A DNA stretch of 64,000 bases from Haematobacter genomosp. 1 (GTDB taxonomy: Bacteria; Pseudomonadota; Alphaproteobacteria; Rhodobacterales; Rhodobacteraceae): NCBI RefSeq assembly GCF_002196855.1, contig NZ_NIPW01000006.1, positions 1-64,000 on the forward strand, written 5' to 3'. Made by a program: the position numbers and the translations under genes. Below the pieces are notes generated by a model that worked only from the letters and a program-made list of their open reading frames with translations, searched no databases and had not been told where the DNA came from. The first letter of the stretch is position 1. Each line of letters begins with the position of its first letter. Positions 8,102 through 19,779 of the stretch are shown here, piece by piece.

Positions 8102-11071
8102 TTATCCTTCGATCGTGAGCGCTTCATTCACGAGCGCTTCCTGCTGTGCCTTGTGCTGGCTGGAAAGGCCCGTCGCCACCGAGGCGGAGGCCGCACGGCC
8201 GACATAGCGCGGCCGCTGATGAGTAGAGCCGAGGCGGGTCAGAACCCATTCGATATTCGGCTCGACAAAGGTCCAGGCGCCCTGGTTCTTCGGTTCCTCC
8301 TGGCACCAGACGATTTCCGCATCCTTGAACCGGCCCAGTTCACGGACGAGCGTGAGCGCCGGGAACGGATAGAGCTGTTCGAGCCGCAGGATGTAAACGT
8401 CGGTGATGCCCCGCGCATCCCGCTCCTCCAGCAGATCGTAATAGACCTTGCCGGAGCAGAGCACGACACGCCGGATTTGCTCGTCCGCCACCAGTTCCGT
8501 GGTGGAGTTGCCTTTCTGCGCATCGTCCCAAAGCACCCGGTGGAAGTTGGACCCGGTGGTGAAATCCTCCGCCGTGGAGACGGCGAGCTTGTGCCGGAGC
8601 AGCGACTTCGGCGTCATCATCACCAGCGGCTTGCGGAAGGTGCGGTGCAGCTGGCGGCGCAGGATGTGGAAATAGTTGGCGGGGGTGGTGCAGTTCGCGA
8701 CGATCCAGTTCTCCTGCGCGGAAAGCTGAAGATACCGCTCCAGACGTGCGGAGGAGTGCTCCGGGCCCTGACCCTCGTAGCCATGCGGCAGCAGCATCAC
8801 GAGCCCGGACATCCGCAGCCATTTCGATTCGCCCGACGAGATGAACTGGTCGAACATGATCTGCGCGCCGTTGGCGAAGTCGCCGAACTGCGCCTCCCAC
8901 AGGGTCAGCGCGTTCGGCTCTGCGAGCGAGTAGCCGTATTCGAAGCCCAGCACCGCATATTCGGAGAGCATCGAATCGATGACCTCGTAACGGGATTGCC
9001 CCTCACGGATATGGTTGAGCGGATAGTAACGCTCCTCCGTCGCCTGGTCGATGAAGGCGGAGTGCCGCTGCGAGAAGGTGCCGCGCGTCGAATCCTGCCC
9101 CGACAGACGGACCGGAAAGCCTTCCGTCAGCAGGGAACCGAAGGCCAGCGCCTCGCCCGTCGCCCAGTCGAAGCCGGCGCCCGTCTCGAACATCTGCTTC
9201 TTGGCGTCGATCAGGCGGGTGACGGTCTTGTGGATCTCGAACCCGTCCGGTGCGGTGGTGAGCGCGTGGCCGATATCCTTCAGCGTCTCCGGCGTGATCG
9301 CGGTGTCGCCGGGCTGGTAGTCCTCCCCCTCGCGGTTGATGTTCTTCCACCGTCCGTCCAGCCAGTCGGCCTTGTTCGGCTTGTATTCCCGACCGGCTTC
9401 GAACTCTCCGTTCAGCATCGTCTGGAAGGCGGCCTTCATATCCTCGATCTCACCCTCGGGGATCAGGCCGTCGGCGACGAGCCGGTCGGTGTAGAGCTGA
9501 AGCGTGGTCTTGTGCTTCTTGATCTGGGTGTACATCACCGGGTTGGTGAACATCGGCTCGTCGCCTTCGTTGTGACCGAAGCGACGGTAGCAGAAGATGT
9601 CGATGACCGCGTCCTTGTGGAACTTCTGCCGGAACTCGGTCGCCACCTTGGCGGCATGAACGACCGCCTCCGGGTCATCGCCGTTCACATGGAAGATCGG
9701 CGCTTCCACCATCAGGGCGATGTCGGTCGGATAGGGCGAGGAGCGGGAGAAATGCGGCGCGGTGGTGAAGCCGATCTGGTTGTTCACCACGATATGGATG
9801 GTGCCGCCCGTCCGGTGGCCGCGAATGCCCGAAAGCTGGAAGCATTCCGCGACGATGCCCTGACCGGCAAAGGCCGCATCGCCATGCATCAGGATCGGCA
9901 GGACGGCCACGCGTTCCGCCTGATCGTGAAGCTGGTCCTGCTTGGCGCGCGCCTTGCCCAGCACGACCGGGTCCACCGCTTCGAGGTGCGAGGGGTTCGC
10001 GGTCAGGCTGAGGTGGACTGTGTTGTCGTCGAACGTCCGGTCGGAGGAGGCGCCGAGGTGATATTTCACGTCACCCGAGCCGTCCACGTCGTCAGGCTTG
10101 AAGCTGCCGCCCTGAAACTCGTTGAAGATCGCGCGGTAGGGCTTGCGCAGCACGTTGGCCAGAACGTTCAGCCGGCCGCGGTGCGGCATGCCGATCACCA
10201 CCTCCCTCACGCCGAGCGCGCCGCCCCGCTTGATGATCTGCTCCATCGCCGGGATGAGCGCCTCGCCCCCGTCAAGGCCGAAGCGCTTGGTGCCCATGTA
10301 TTTGACATGGAGGAATTTCTCGAAACCCTCCGCCTCGACCAGCTTGTTCAGGATCGCGCGACGGCCTTCGCGGGTAAAGGTGATTTCCTTGCCGTAGCCT
10401 TCGATCCGCTCCTTCAGCCAGGCGGATTGCTCCGGGTCGGAGATGTGCATGTATTGCAGCGCGAAAGTGCCGCAATAGGTCCGCTTCACGATATCGACGA
10501 TCTGCCGCATCGTGGCGTGCTCCATCCCGAGCACGTTGTCGAGGAAGATCGGCCGGTCCATGTCGCCTTCGGTAAAACCGTAGGACGCGGGGTCGAGCTC
10601 CGGGTGATCCGCGCTTTGCCGCACGCCCAGCGGGTCGAGATCGGCGGCCAGATGCCCCCGGATGCGATAGGCGCGGATCAGCATGATCGCGCGGATCGAA
10701 TCCAACACGGCGCGGCGGATCTGGGCATCCGACACCTCGACGTCGAGGGCCTTGGCCTTTTCGGCGATCTTCTGACCGGCGGCCTTTGCCTCCTTCGCGG
10801 GGGTGGCGACGGGCCATTCGCCGGTAAGCGCGGCGGTCAGGTCGTCATTGGGAAGCGGGGGCCAGTCGCTGCGGGTCCAGCTCGCGCCCTCCGCATTGCG
10901 CTGCGCATCCTGCTTGTCGTCACCCAGCGCCTTGAAGAATGCCTGCCAGCTCGCATCCACGGAATTCGGATCCGTGGCATAGCGCGCCTGCAGCTGCTCC
11001 ACGTAATCCGCGTTCGCTCCCTGCAGGAAGGACGAGGCGTGGAACACGTCGTTCGGGGATTGGTCGGTCAT
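8102..11071 (-). CDS. sucA: 2-oxoglutarate dehydrogenase E1 component
   Basis: A 989-residue thiamine-diphosphate enzyme that decarboxylates 2-oxoglutarate and transfers the succinyl group to E2. Diagnostic segments include YMHISDPEQ, the active-site region VVIGMPHRGRLNVLANVL, HLGASSDR, the ThDP motif GDAAFAGQGIVAEC with the later NNQIGFTT, and a C-terminal RYVGRAASASVATG. Normal length. The start at 11071 overlaps the DUF805 stop by four bases (ATGA). The frame opposite it is also open over nearly its whole length, but only the minus strand has family sequence. Confidence 0.97.
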   Translation of the reverse strand: MTDQSPNDVFHASSFLQGANADYVEQLQARYATDPNSVDASWQAFFKALGDDKQDAQRNAEGASWTRSDWPPLPNDDLTAALTGEWPVATPAKEAKAAGQKIAEKAKALDVEVSDAQIRRAVLDSIRAIMLIRAYRIRGHLAADLDPLGVRQSADHPELDPASYGFTEGDMDRPIFLDNVLGMEHATMRQIVDIVKRTYCGTFALQYMHISDPEQSAWLKERIEGYGKEITFTREGRRAILNKLVEAEGFEKFLHVKYMGTKRFGLDGGEALIPAMEQIIKRGGALGVREVVIGMPHRGRLNVLANVLRKPYRAIFNEFQGGSFKPDDVDGSGDVKYHLGASSDRTFDDNTVHLSLTANPSHLEAVDPVVLGKARAKQDQLHDQAERVAVLPILMHGDAAFAGQGIVAECFQLSGIRGHRTGGTIHIVVNNQIGFTTAPHFSRSSPYPTDIALMVEAPIFHVNGDDPEAVVHAAKVATEFRQKFHKDAVIDIFCYRRFGHNEGDEPMFTNPVMYTQIKKHKTTLQLYTDRLVADGLIPEGEIEDMKAAFQTMLNGEFEAGREYKPNKADWLDGRWKNINREGEDYQPGDTAITPETLKDIGHALTTAPDGFEIHKTVTRLIDAKKQMFETGAGFDWATGEALAFGSLLTEGFPVRLSGQDSTRGTFSQRHSAFIDQATEERYYPLNHIREGQSRYEVIDSMLSEYAVLGFEYGYSLAEPNALTLWEAQFGDFANGAQIMFDQFISSGESKWLRMSGLVMLLPHGYEGQGPEHSSARLERYLQLSAQENWIVANCTTPANYFHILRRQLHRTFRKPLVMMTPKSLLRHKLAVSTAEDFTTGSNFHRVLWDDAQKGNSTTELVADEQIRRVVLCSGKVYYDLLEERDARGITDVYILRLEQLYPFPALTLVRELGRFKDAEIVWCQEEPKNQGAWTFVEPNIEWVLTRLGSTHQRPRYVGRAASASVATGLSSQHKAQQEALVNEALTIEG

Positions 11072-11595
11072 TGTCTTACCTCAAGCGGGTCGGGGCCGAA
11101 GCGGTTCTGCCCGGCGGTGCCGCGCTGGATGAGCCAGTAGAGCGGCAGGAAAACGGCGGCGATGAACATCACGAACCAGGCCAGTCCGGCGAGCGTTGGC
11201 GCGATGTTGAACAGGGCGGCGATGGCAAGGAGGCCGATCACCACGATGGCGAACGGGGCAAGCACGTACCAGCCGGAGCGGTTCGTGTCATGCAGCCGTC
11301 GGATCATGACGGCGAGATGCGGCAGAAAGACGAGCAGCCCGAGCAGCGAAGAAACGGGCCCGTTCTCGGCCGTGGCCCAGGCGGAGGCACCATAGCCCTC
11401 GACCGGGGGAGGCGGCGTGGATGTGGCGACGCCGGTGGAAACGGTGGCTCCGAACAGCATCGCATCGATCAGGGATGCGACCATGCCCGCGATCGTCAGC
11501 GCAAGCACGAACCACCAGTATTCCGAGCGCGGTGCGCGACCCCGGAAACCGACATATTGCCTCAGGCATGAACGGACAGCTTCTGCGAAGCCCAT
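11068..11595 (-). CDS. DUF805 membrane protein inside the suc cluster
   Basis: A 175-residue protein with about four hydrophobic helices and DUF805 hallmarks: FRGRAPRSEYWWFVL near the N-terminus and MIRRLHDTNRSGWYVL in the middle. Its role is unknown; the family is widespread and often sits beside unrelated genes. The ATG at 11595 is preferred because AGGTGAG lies five bases upstream; a GTG at 11604 would add three residues. Its stop overlaps the sucA start by four bases, so the two are probably translationally coupled. A Pro/Thr-rich loop of about 35 residues interrupts the region between helices one and two. Confidence 0.88.
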   Translation of the reverse strand: MGFAEAVRSCLRQYVGFRGRAPRSEYWWFVLALTIAGMVASLIDAMLFGATVSTGVATSTPPPPVEGYGASAWATAENGPVSSLLGLLVFLPHLAVMIRRLHDTNRSGWYVLAPFAIVVIGLLAIAALFNIAPTLAGLAWFVMFIAAVFLPLYWLIQRGTAGQNRFGPDPLEVRQ

Positions 11596-11687
11596 GATGC
11601 TCACCTGTTTCGGAGGATGCGGCCTCCGGCGAATGGGCGCCCTTCCGGGGCGCAGGCGGGGCCGTGGGCCGGCCCCGCGAGGGGGCG

Positions 11688-12572
11688 TTACTTGCCCATG
11701 GCCTTCAGAACGGCCTCACCGAGACCGGCAGGGCTGTCGGCGACGATGACGCCCGCGGACTTCATCGCCTCGATCTTCGATTCCGCATCGCCCTTGCCGC
11801 CGGAGACGATGGCTCCGGCATGACCCATGCGGCGGCCTTTCGGAGCGGTGCGCCCGGCGATGAACCCGGCGGTCGGCTTCCAGCGGCCCCTTTTCTTCTC
11901 GTCGGCGAGGAACTGCGCGGCGTCCTCTTCCGCCGAACCACCGATCTCACCGATCATGATGATGGACTCGGTTTCCGGGTCGGCAAGGAACATTTCCAGC
12001 ACGTCGATGTGCTCGAGCCCCTTGATCGGGTCGCCGCCGATGCCGACTGCGGAGGACTGGCCGAGACCCACGTCGGAGGTCTGCTTCACCGCCTCGTAGG
12101 TCAGCGTGCCGGAGCGGGAGACGACGCCCACTGAGCCGCGCTTGAAGATGTTGCCCGGCATGATGCCGATCTTGCACTCGCCCGGCGTCATGATGCCCGG
12201 GCAGTTCGGCCCGATGAGGCGCGACTTGCTGTTGGCGAGGGCGCGCTTCACCTTCATCATGTCGAGCACCGGGATACCCTCGGTGATCGCGACGATCAGC
12301 GGGATCTCCGCGTCGATGGCTTCGAGGATCGAATCGGCCGCGAAGGGCGGCGGAACGTAGATCACGGAGGCGTCTGCCCCGGTCTGTTCCCTCGCTTCCA
12401 GAACCGAGTTGTAGACCGGCAGGCCGAGATGCTCGGTGCCGCCCTTGCCCGGCGTCACGCCACCGACCATCTTTGTGCCGTAGGCGATGGCCTGTTCGGT
12501 GTGGAAGGTCCCCTGGGAACCGGTGATCCCCTGACAGATGACCTTGGTGTCTTTGTTGACGAGAACGGACAT
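11688..12572 (-). CDS. sucD: Succinyl-CoA synthetase alpha subunit
   Basis: A 294-residue alpha subunit catalysing succinyl-CoA to succinate with nucleoside triphosphate formation. It shows the CoA-binding N-terminal segment with [13 protein letters not shown] and VTPGKGG, the [12 protein letters not shown] motif and the phosphorylated-histidine loop [14 protein letters not shown] near residue 246. The length is typical. It starts three bases after the sucC stop and is followed by a 92-base gap before the DUF805 gene. Confidence 0.97.
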   Translation of the reverse strand: MSVLVNKDTKVICQGITGSQGTFHTEQAIAYGTKMVGGVTPGKGGTEHLGLPVYNSVLEAREQTGADASVIYVPPPFAADSILEAIDAEIPLIVAITEGIPVLDMMKVKRALANSKSRLIGPNCPGIMTPGECKIGIMPGNIFKRGSVGVVSRSGTLTYEAVKQTSDVGLGQSSAVGIGGDPIKGLEHIDVLEMFLADPETESIIMIGEIGGSAEEDAAQFLADEKKRGRWKPTAGFIAGRTAPKGRRMGHAGAIVSGGKGDAESKIEAMKSAGVIVADSPAGLGEAVLKAMGK

Positions 12573-12575
12573 TCC

Positions 12576-13769
12576 TTACCCCTTCACCGCTTTCACGATC
12601 TTCTGAGCAGCGTCGCTCAGATCGTCGGCAGCGATCACGTTCAGGCCGGACTCGGCGATGATCTTCTTGCCGAGTTCGACGTTGGTGCCTTCAAGTCGCA
12701 CGACCAGCGGAACCTGCAGACCCACTTCCCTCACCGCGGCGATGATGCCTTCCGCGATGATGTCGCACCGCATGATCCCGCCGAAGATGTTGACGAGAAT
12801 GCCTTTGACGTTCGGGTCGGAGGTGATGATCTTGAAGGCTTCCGTCACCTTCTCCTTCGTCGCGCCGCCGCCCACGTCGAGGAAGTTGGCCGGTTCCGCG
12901 CCATAGAGCTTGATGATGTCCATCGTCGCCATGGCAAGGCCCGCGCCGTTGACCATGCAGCCGATCTCACCGTCGAGCGCGATGTAGTTCAGATCGTATT
13001 TGGAGGCGGCGAGTTCCTTCGGATCCTCCTCCGTCTCGTCGCGCAGCGCGAGAATGTCGGCGTGGCGGTAGAGGGCGTTGTTGTCGAAGCCCACTTTCGC
13101 GTCCAGCGCCTTCATGTCGCCGTCGGTGGTGACGATCAGCGGGTTGATCTCCACCATCTCCGCGTCTTTCTCGACGAAGAGTTTGTAGAGCTTGCCGATC
13201 AGGTCCACGCATTGCTTGACCTGCTTGCCTTCGAGACCCAGCGCGAAGGCCACCTTGCGGCCGTGGAACGGCTGGATGCCGGTCGCCGGATCGACGGAGA
13301 AGGACAGGATCTTCTCGGGGGTGGAGGCCGCCACTTCCTCGATGTCCATGCCGCCCTCGGTGGAGACGACGAAGGACACGCGGGAGGTCACCCGGTCCAC
13401 CAGCAGCGCGAGGTAAAGCTCGCGGCTGATGTCGGAACCGTCCTCGATGTAGATGCGGTTGACCTGCTTGCCGGCCGGCCCGGTCTGGTGCGTGACCAGC
13501 GTGCGGCCCAGCATCTGCTTGGCGAGTTCGGCCGCTTCCTCGACCGACTTGGCCAGACGGACACCGCCCTTTTCGCCGGCTTCCGGCTCCTTGAACTTGC
13601 CCTTGCCGCGGCCGCCCGCGTGGATCTGCGCCTTGACGACCCAGAGCGGTCCGCCCAGTTCGCCTGCGGCGGTCTTCGCGTCTTCGGCCTTCAACACGGC
13701 GCGGCCATCGGAGACCGGCACGCCGTAGTCGCGCAGGAGCTTCTTGGCCTGATATTCGTGGATGTTCAT
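12576..13769 (-). CDS. sucC: Succinyl-CoA synthetase beta subunit (ADP-forming type)
   Basis: A 397-residue beta subunit with an N-terminal ATP-grasp fold starting [19 protein letters not shown] and a C-terminal ligase domain with [16 protein letters not shown]. It pairs with SucD just downstream. The start at 13769 is fixed by the conserved N-terminus; upstream in-frame sequence is non-conserved. First gene of the minus-strand operon sucC-sucD-DUF805-sucA-odhB-small gene-MAPEG-lpd. Two TGTGATCACA palindromes lie 147-177 bases upstream of the start. Confidence 0.97.
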   Translation of the reverse strand: MNIHEYQAKKLLRDYGVPVSDGRAVLKAEDAKTAAGELGGPLWVVKAQIHAGGRGKGKFKEPEAGEKGGVRLAKSVEEAAELAKQMLGRTLVTHQTGPAGKQVNRIYIEDGSDISRELYLALLVDRVTSRVSFVVSTEGGMDIEEVAASTPEKILSFSVDPATGIQPFHGRKVAFALGLEGKQVKQCVDLIGKLYKLFVEKDAEMVEINPLIVTTDGDMKALDAKVGFDNNALYRHADILALRDETEEDPKELAASKYDLNYIALDGEIGCMVNGAGLAMATMDIIKLYGAEPANFLDVGGGATKEKVTEAFKIITSDPNVKGILVNIFGGIMRCDIIAEGIIAAVREVGLQVPLVVRLEGTNVELGKKIIAESGLNVIAADDLSDAAQKIVKAVKG

Positions 13770-13915
13770 TCTCTCACCGGTTCCTCTGCTGAGTTCGGTC
13801 CTCTCCCGTCCCGGTCGTCGAACCGGGCCGACTGGGCGGTCTTTTGGCACGATCCGCGGACAGGGGAAAGGGAAAGGCTGGGCAACCGCGAAGCAGCCAG
13901 CCAAAATCCGCCTTA

Positions 13916-13946
13916 TGTGATCACAAGGAAAAATCGTGTGATCACA
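13916..13946 (-). promoter_or_regulatory. Paired TGTGATCACA palindromes upstream of sucC
   Basis: Two perfect copies of TGTGATCACA at 13916-13925 and 13937-13946, with centres 21 bp apart, i.e. on the same face of the helix. A nearly identical pair precedes sdhC. The location and spacing suggest binding of a dimeric regulator controlling TCA genes. The protein is not identifiable here; a GntR/MarR/CRP-type regulator (for example the AkgR type known from Rhodobacter) is conceivable. Confidence 0.65.
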
Positions 13947-13953
13947 AAATGCA

Positions 13954-13989
13954 GATGGCCGCCTCCGAGGTGAGTCGGAAGCGGCCATC
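13954..13989 (-). terminator. Probable mdh terminator
   Basis: A long hairpin with outer stem GATGGCCGC/GCGGCCATC and inner stem TCCGA/TCGGA around a 6-base loop. It lies 14 bases after the mdh stop and is followed on the minus strand by TGCATTTTG. It would separate mdh from sucC transcription. Confidence 0.7.
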
Positions 13990-14003
13990 CGATGACAAGA
14001 CGA

Positions 14004-15837
<1,834 letters not shown>

Positions 15838-15898
15838 CGCGGGTTGCGGAGCGGCTGGTCTTCCCGCATCGTGGCGCCGATCTGCGAGGAGATGACCC

Positions 15899-16738
15899 AT
15901 GGACCTGCTGACCCGCCCGTGGCGCTCGGCTCTCTATATGCCTGCAAGCCGTGCCCGCGCCGTTGAAAAAGCTCGCGAGCTTGAGGCCGATGCCCTGATC
16001 TTCGATCTGGAGGACGCGGTCGCCCCCTCGGACAAGGAGGCCGCGCGCACATCCATTGCCAATGCTCTGGAAATGGGCGGTTTCGGCGACCGGACGCGGC
16101 TCGTCCGAATCAACGGGCTGGATACGCCATGGGGGGCGGACGATCTCGCTGCACTGGAAGGCGTGCCGTTGGACGGTCTCGTCGTGCCGAAGGTTTCAGG
16201 CCCCGAGATGCTGGAGCGAATCGACCGCCCCCGGATCTTTGCGATGATCGAAACGCCTGCCGGTGTTCTGAATGCCGCCGCGATCGCGGCGCATCCCTCC
16301 ACCGCCGGCCTGATCGCGGGGACGAACGATCTCGCACGGGAACTCCGCAGCAAGGACCGGCCGGACCGGCTCGCGCTGCTGCCGTCCCTCGGGGGCATCG
16401 TGCTCGCAGCACGCGCGGCGGGGGTGATCTGTCTGGACGGGGTCTATAATGCCTTCCGGGACGAGCAGGGCCTGACATGGGAATGCGAGCAGGGCAGGGA
16501 CCTGGGCTTCGACGGCAAGACGCTGATCCACCCCGGCCAGCTCGCCATCGCCAACGCGATCTTCGCGCCTTCCGCAGAGGAAATCGACTTGGCCACCCGG
16601 CAGATCGCCGCCTGGGAGGAGGCCGAGTCGGAAGGGCGGGGCGTGGCCGTCGTGGACGGCAGGATCGTGGAAAATCTGCATGTTGCAACGGCGCGCGATC
16701 TGCTTGCACGCGCGGCTGTCATCGCCGCACGCGATTGA
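15899..16738 (+). CDS. mcl2: HpcH/HpaI-CitE family enzyme, probable (3S)-malyl-CoA thioesterase
   Basis: A 279-residue CitE-type protein. It has the N-terminal RSALYMPASRARAVEKARE segment, the metal-binding DLEDAVAPSDK motif, MIETPAGVLNA with the catalytic-site Glu, and DGKTLIHPGQL near the C-terminus. Size and position between mdh and sdhCDAB match Rhodobacter Mcl2, the thioesterase completing acetyl-CoA assimilation through the ethylmalonyl-CoA pathway. A plain malyl-CoA lyase (Mcl1) is usually about 318 residues, so Mcl2 is preferred, though the two cannot be separated with certainty from sequence alone. Confidence 0.8.
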   Translation: MDLLTRPWRSALYMPASRARAVEKARELEADALIFDLEDAVAPSDKEAARTSIANALEMGGFGDRTRLVRINGLDTPWGADDLAALEGVPLDGLVVPKVSGPEMLERIDRPRIFAMIETPAGVLNAAAIAAHPSTAGLIAGTNDLARELRSKDRPDRLALLPSLGGIVLAARAAGVICLDGVYNAFRDEQGLTWECEQGRDLGFDGKTLIHPGQLAIANAIFAPSAEEIDLATRQIAAWEEAESEGRGVAVVDGRIVENLHVATARDLLARAAVIAARD

Positions 16739-16750
16739 AACAGGGACACC

Positions 16751-16954
16751 ATGAAACTCTACAGATTTCTGAGCGATGACGACACTTCTACCTTTTGCCA
16801 CAAGGTGACGGCGGCTCTCAACGCAGGGTGGGAGCTGCATGGCGGGCCGACTTACGCTTTTGACGGGACCAACGGCATAATGCGTTGTGGTCAGGCGGTG
16901 GTGAAAGAGGTTGAGGGAACCTACACCCCCGAAATGAAGCTTGGCCAGTATTGA
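16751..16954 (+). CDS. DUF1737-domain small protein
   Basis: A 67-residue cytosolic protein beginning MKLYRFLSDDDTSTFCHKV, with the GWELHGGPTYAFDG core of DUF1737 proteins. The function of the family is unknown. It starts 12 bases after the mcl2 stop and is probably co-transcribed with it. The paired palindromes of the sdh promoter begin 20 bases after its stop. Confidence 0.85.
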   Translation: MKLYRFLSDDDTSTFCHKVTAALNAGWELHGGPTYAFDGTNGIMRCGQAVVKEVEGTYTPEMKLGQY

Positions 16955-16974
16955 CCGTCGGTTGTGACTCCAAA

Positions 16975-17004
16975 TGTGATCACAGCAACTGCGCCGTGAT
17001 CACA
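16975..17004 (+). promoter_or_regulatory. Paired TGTGATCACA-type palindromes upstream of sdhC
   Basis: TGTGATCACA at 16975-16984 and CGTGATCACA at 16995-17004, centres 20 bp apart, 184-213 bases upstream of the sdhC start. The same pair occurs before sucC with a 21 bp spacing, which suggests both TCA operons are under one regulator. The sdh transcription start is not determined here. Confidence 0.65.
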
Positions 17005-17187
17005 TATCTGCGATTTTTCTGGCGCTTCGCTGCGTAATAGGGGAAACGGGGTCCAGCATGGGCGTGACATGGGCCGCAAATCGGCTATTCATGCCCGGAT
17101 GAGGCCCGGTTGACCGGTCCGCACATCTTGGGAAAGCCAGACCCCGGGCGGCGCGGCCCGCGGGCCGCCAGTACGGAGAAGAACGTC

Positions 17188-17574
17188 ATGGCCGATGTCG
17201 AGCGCGGTAATCGCCCGCTTTCGCCCCACCTCCAGATTTATCGCCCGCAGTTGACGGCATTCACCTCGATCATGACGCGGATCACGGGCAATGGCCTGAT
17301 CGTCACCGCCGTTCTGATCGTGTGGTGGTTCGTCGCTCTTGCGTCCGGGCCGGAAGCCTATGACCGGGCGAACGGGTTCCTGACCTCATGGTTCGGCGAC
17401 CTCATCATGACGCTGTCGGTGGCGGCGATGTGGTATCACCTCCTCGCAGGGTTGCGGCATGTGTGGTGGGACAACACCACACGCGGCATGGATATCCCGA
17501 CCGCCTACAAAATCGGCTACGCGATGTTGGCGGGCACGGTTGTCCTCACCCTCCTTACCCTGATCATCGTCTGA
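17188..17574 (+). CDS. sdhC: Succinate dehydrogenase cytochrome b556 subunit
   Basis: A 128-residue membrane anchor with three hydrophobic helices. It begins with the conserved RPLSPHLQIYRPQLTAFTSI and SIMTRITGN motifs and has the haem-ligand histidine in YHLLAGLRHVWWD. It forms the quinone site and haem anchor with SdhD. The start at 17188 is chosen because the family begins at MADVERGNRPLSPH. First gene of sdhCDAB. Confidence 0.95.
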   Translation: MADVERGNRPLSPHLQIYRPQLTAFTSIMTRITGNGLIVTAVLIVWWFVALASGPEAYDRANGFLTSWFGDLIMTLSVAAMWYHLLAGLRHVWWDNTTRGMDIPTAYKIGYAMLAGTVVLTLLTLIIV

Positions 17575-17582
17575 GGCCCGAC

Positions 17583-17954
17583 ATGCGTTACCTGACGTCC
17601 CGCAAGCAGGCCGAAGGGCTCGGCTCCGCCAAGACCGGCACGCATCACCACTGGCAGATGCAGGTCAAGGGCATGGCGCTCGTGTTCCTCATCCCGCTTT
17701 TCATCTTCACCTTCGGCCCGATGCTCGGTCGCCCCTATGCGGAAGTCGCCGCCTATTACGCGCGCCCCTTCCCGGCGATCGTCGCGGGCCTGACCTTCAT
17801 CGTGGGTCTGATCCACTTCAAGGAAGGCGCGCAGATCATGATCGAGGATTACACCGACGGCAACGCGCGGAAGATCCTGATCCTGCTCTCCACCTTCATC
17901 AGCTATGCCGCGGCGGCTGCGGGCGTTTACGCGCTGATCCGCCTCGCGCTTTGA
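17583..17954 (+). CDS. sdhD: Succinate dehydrogenase membrane anchor subunit
   Basis: A 123-residue protein with three predicted transmembrane helices and an N-terminal [19 protein letters not shown] segment typical of alphaproteobacterial SdhD. A histidine in the second helix ([16 protein letters not shown]) corresponds to the haem/quinone region. It starts eight bases after sdhC and ends 16 bases before sdhA. Confidence 0.93.
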   Translation: MRYLTSRKQAEGLGSAKTGTHHHWQMQVKGMALVFLIPLFIFTFGPMLGRPYAEVAAYYARPFPAIVAGLTFIVGLIHFKEGAQIMIEDYTDGNARKILILLSTFISYAAAAAGVYALIRLAL

Positions 17955-17970
17955 GCCAACGGAGCTAAGA

Positions 17971-19779
17971 ATGGCAGCCTATCCTTACGAGACCCATACC
18001 TATGACGTCGTTGTCGTGGGTGCGGGCGGCTCCGGGCTCCGCGCCACGCTCGGCATGGCCGAGCAGGGGCTCCGCACGGCTTGCATCACCAAGGTTTTCC
18101 CGACGCGGTCCCATACCGTCGCAGCACAGGGCGGCATCGCCGCCAGCCTTGCCAACATGGGGCCGGACAACTGGCAGTGGCACCTCTACGACACCGTGAA
18201 GGGGTCGGACTGGCTTGGCGACACCGATGCGATGGAATACCTCGCCCGGCAGGCGCCCAAGGCGGTTTACGAGCTTGAGCACTACGGCGTGCCCTTCTCC
18301 CGCACGGAAGAGGGCAAGATCTACCAGCGTCCCTTCGGCGGTCACACGACGGAATTCGGCGAAGGCCCGCCCGTGCAGCGCACCTGCGCCGCGGCAGACA
18401 GGACGGGGCACGCGATTCTGCACACGCTCTACGGCCAGTCGCTGAAGGAGAAGGCGGAATTCTTCATCGAATACTTCGCCATCGACCTCATCATGTCGGA
18501 AGACGGCAAGCAATGCGTCGGCGTCCTGGCATGGAAGCTCGATGACGGCACGATGCACGTCTTCTCCTCCAAGATGGTCGTGCTGGCGACGGGCGGCTAC
18601 GGGCGCGCCTATTTCTCCGCCACCTCCGCGCATACCTGCACGGGTGACGGCGGCGGCATGGTGGCCCGTGCCGGGCTGCCGCTGCAGGACATGGAATTCG
18701 TGCAGTTTCACCCGACCGGTATCTACGGCTCCGGCTGCCTCATCACCGAGGGCGCGCGGGGCGAGGGTGGCTATCTCACCAACTCCGAGGGCGAGCGGTT
18801 CATGGAACGCTACGCGCCCACCTACAAGGACCTGGCGTCGCGCGACGTGGTATCGCGCTGCATGACGCTGGAGATCCGCGAGGGCCGCGGCGTGGGGGAG
18901 CACAAGGACCACATCTTCCTGCACCTGAACCACCTGCCGCCGGAGACGCTGCACGAGCGGCTTCCCGGCATCTCGGAATCGGCGCGCATCTTCGCCGGCG
19001 TGGACGTGACGAAGGAGCCGATCCCTGTTCTGCCGACCGTGCACTACAACATGGGCGGCATTCCGACGAACTACCACGGCGAGGTGCTCAACCCGACGGC
19101 GGACAATCCCGACGCGATCTTCCCCGGCCTGATGGCGGTGGGCGAGGCGGGCTGCGCCTCCGTCCACGGGGCGAACCGGCTGGGGTCCAACTCGCTGATC
19201 GACCTCGTGGTCTTCGGGCGCGCGGCGGCGATTCGGGCTGGCGAGCTGCTGAAGCCCGAGGACGCGAACCCGCCGCTCAACAAGGCCTCGATCGACAAGG
19301 CGCTCGACCGGTTCGACCATTTCCGCCACGCCAACGGTTCCGTCCCGACGGCGGAGCTGCGGCTTGAGATGCAGCGCACGATGCAGGCCGATGCCGCCGT
19401 GTTCCGTACCGACAAGACGCTCGCCGAAGGCGTGGAGAAGATGGACAGGGTCGCGGCCAAGATGGCCGACATCAAGGTGACGGACCGCAGCCTCGTGTGG
19501 AACTCCGACCTGATGGAGACGCTGGAGCTCACCAACCTGATGCCGAACGCGCTGGCCACCATCGTGGGGGCGGAAGCGCGCAAGGAATCGCGTGGCGCCC
19601 ATGCCCATGAGGACTGGCCGAACCGGGACGATGCGAACTGGCGCAAGCACAGCCTTGCCTGGGTTGACGGCACGAAGGTGACGCTGGACTACCGTCCGGT
19701 CCACCTCGATCCGCTGACGCCGGAATCCGAAGGCGGCATCCCGCTGAAGAAGATCGCGCCGAAAGCGCGCGTCTATTGA
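17971..19779 (+). CDS. sdhA: Succinate dehydrogenase flavoprotein subunit
   Basis: The 602-residue catalytic subunit that oxidises succinate to fumarate. It has an FAD-binding [19 protein letters not shown] motif, the covalent-FAD histidine in [10 protein letters not shown], the substrate motif [21 protein letters not shown] split over normal positions, [10 protein letters not shown], and [18 protein letters not shown]. Full length. The stop overlaps the start of a small lipoprotein gene by one base (TGATG). Confidence 0.98.
   Translation: MAAYPYETHTYDVVVVGAGGSGLRATLGMAEQGLRTACITKVFPTRSHTVAAQGGIAASLANMGPDNWQWHLYDTVKGSDWLGDTDAMEYLARQAPKAVYELEHYGVPFSRTEEGKIYQRPFGGHTTEFGEGPPVQRTCAAADRTGHAILHTLYGQSLKEKAEFFIEYFAIDLIMSEDGKQCVGVLAWKLDDGTMHVFSSKMVVLATGGYGRAYFSATSAHTCTGDGGGMVARAGLPLQDMEFVQFHPTGIYGSGCLITEGARGEGGYLTNSEGERFMERYAPTYKDLASRDVVSRCMTLEIREGRGVGEHKDHIFLHLNHLPPETLHERLPGISESARIFAGVDVTKEPIPVLPTVHYNMGGIPTNYHGEVLNPTADNPDAIFPGLMAVGEAGCASVHGANRLGSNSLIDLVVFGRAAAIRAGELLKPEDANPPLNKASIDKALDRFDHFRHANGSVPTAELRLEMQRTMQADAAVFRTDKTLAEGVEKMDRVAAKMADIKVTDRSLVWNSDLMETLELTNLMPNALATIVGAEARKESRGAHAHEDWPNRDDANWRKHSLAWVDGTKVTLDYRPVHLDPLTPESEGGIPLKKIAPKARVY

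Noticed and set aside
8153-11140. A 995-codon open frame on the plus strand opposite sucA
   Set aside because: Its translation is Arg/Asp/His-rich without any family motif, and it mirrors the minus-strand sucA codons. High GC keeps the antisense frame open.
12429-13973. A 514-codon plus-strand frame opposite sucC
   Set aside because: Shadow frame; SucC on the minus strand explains the conservation.
17965-19704. A 579-codon minus-strand frame opposite sdhA
   Set aside because: Shadow frame with shuffled His/Arg/Val composition and no motif.
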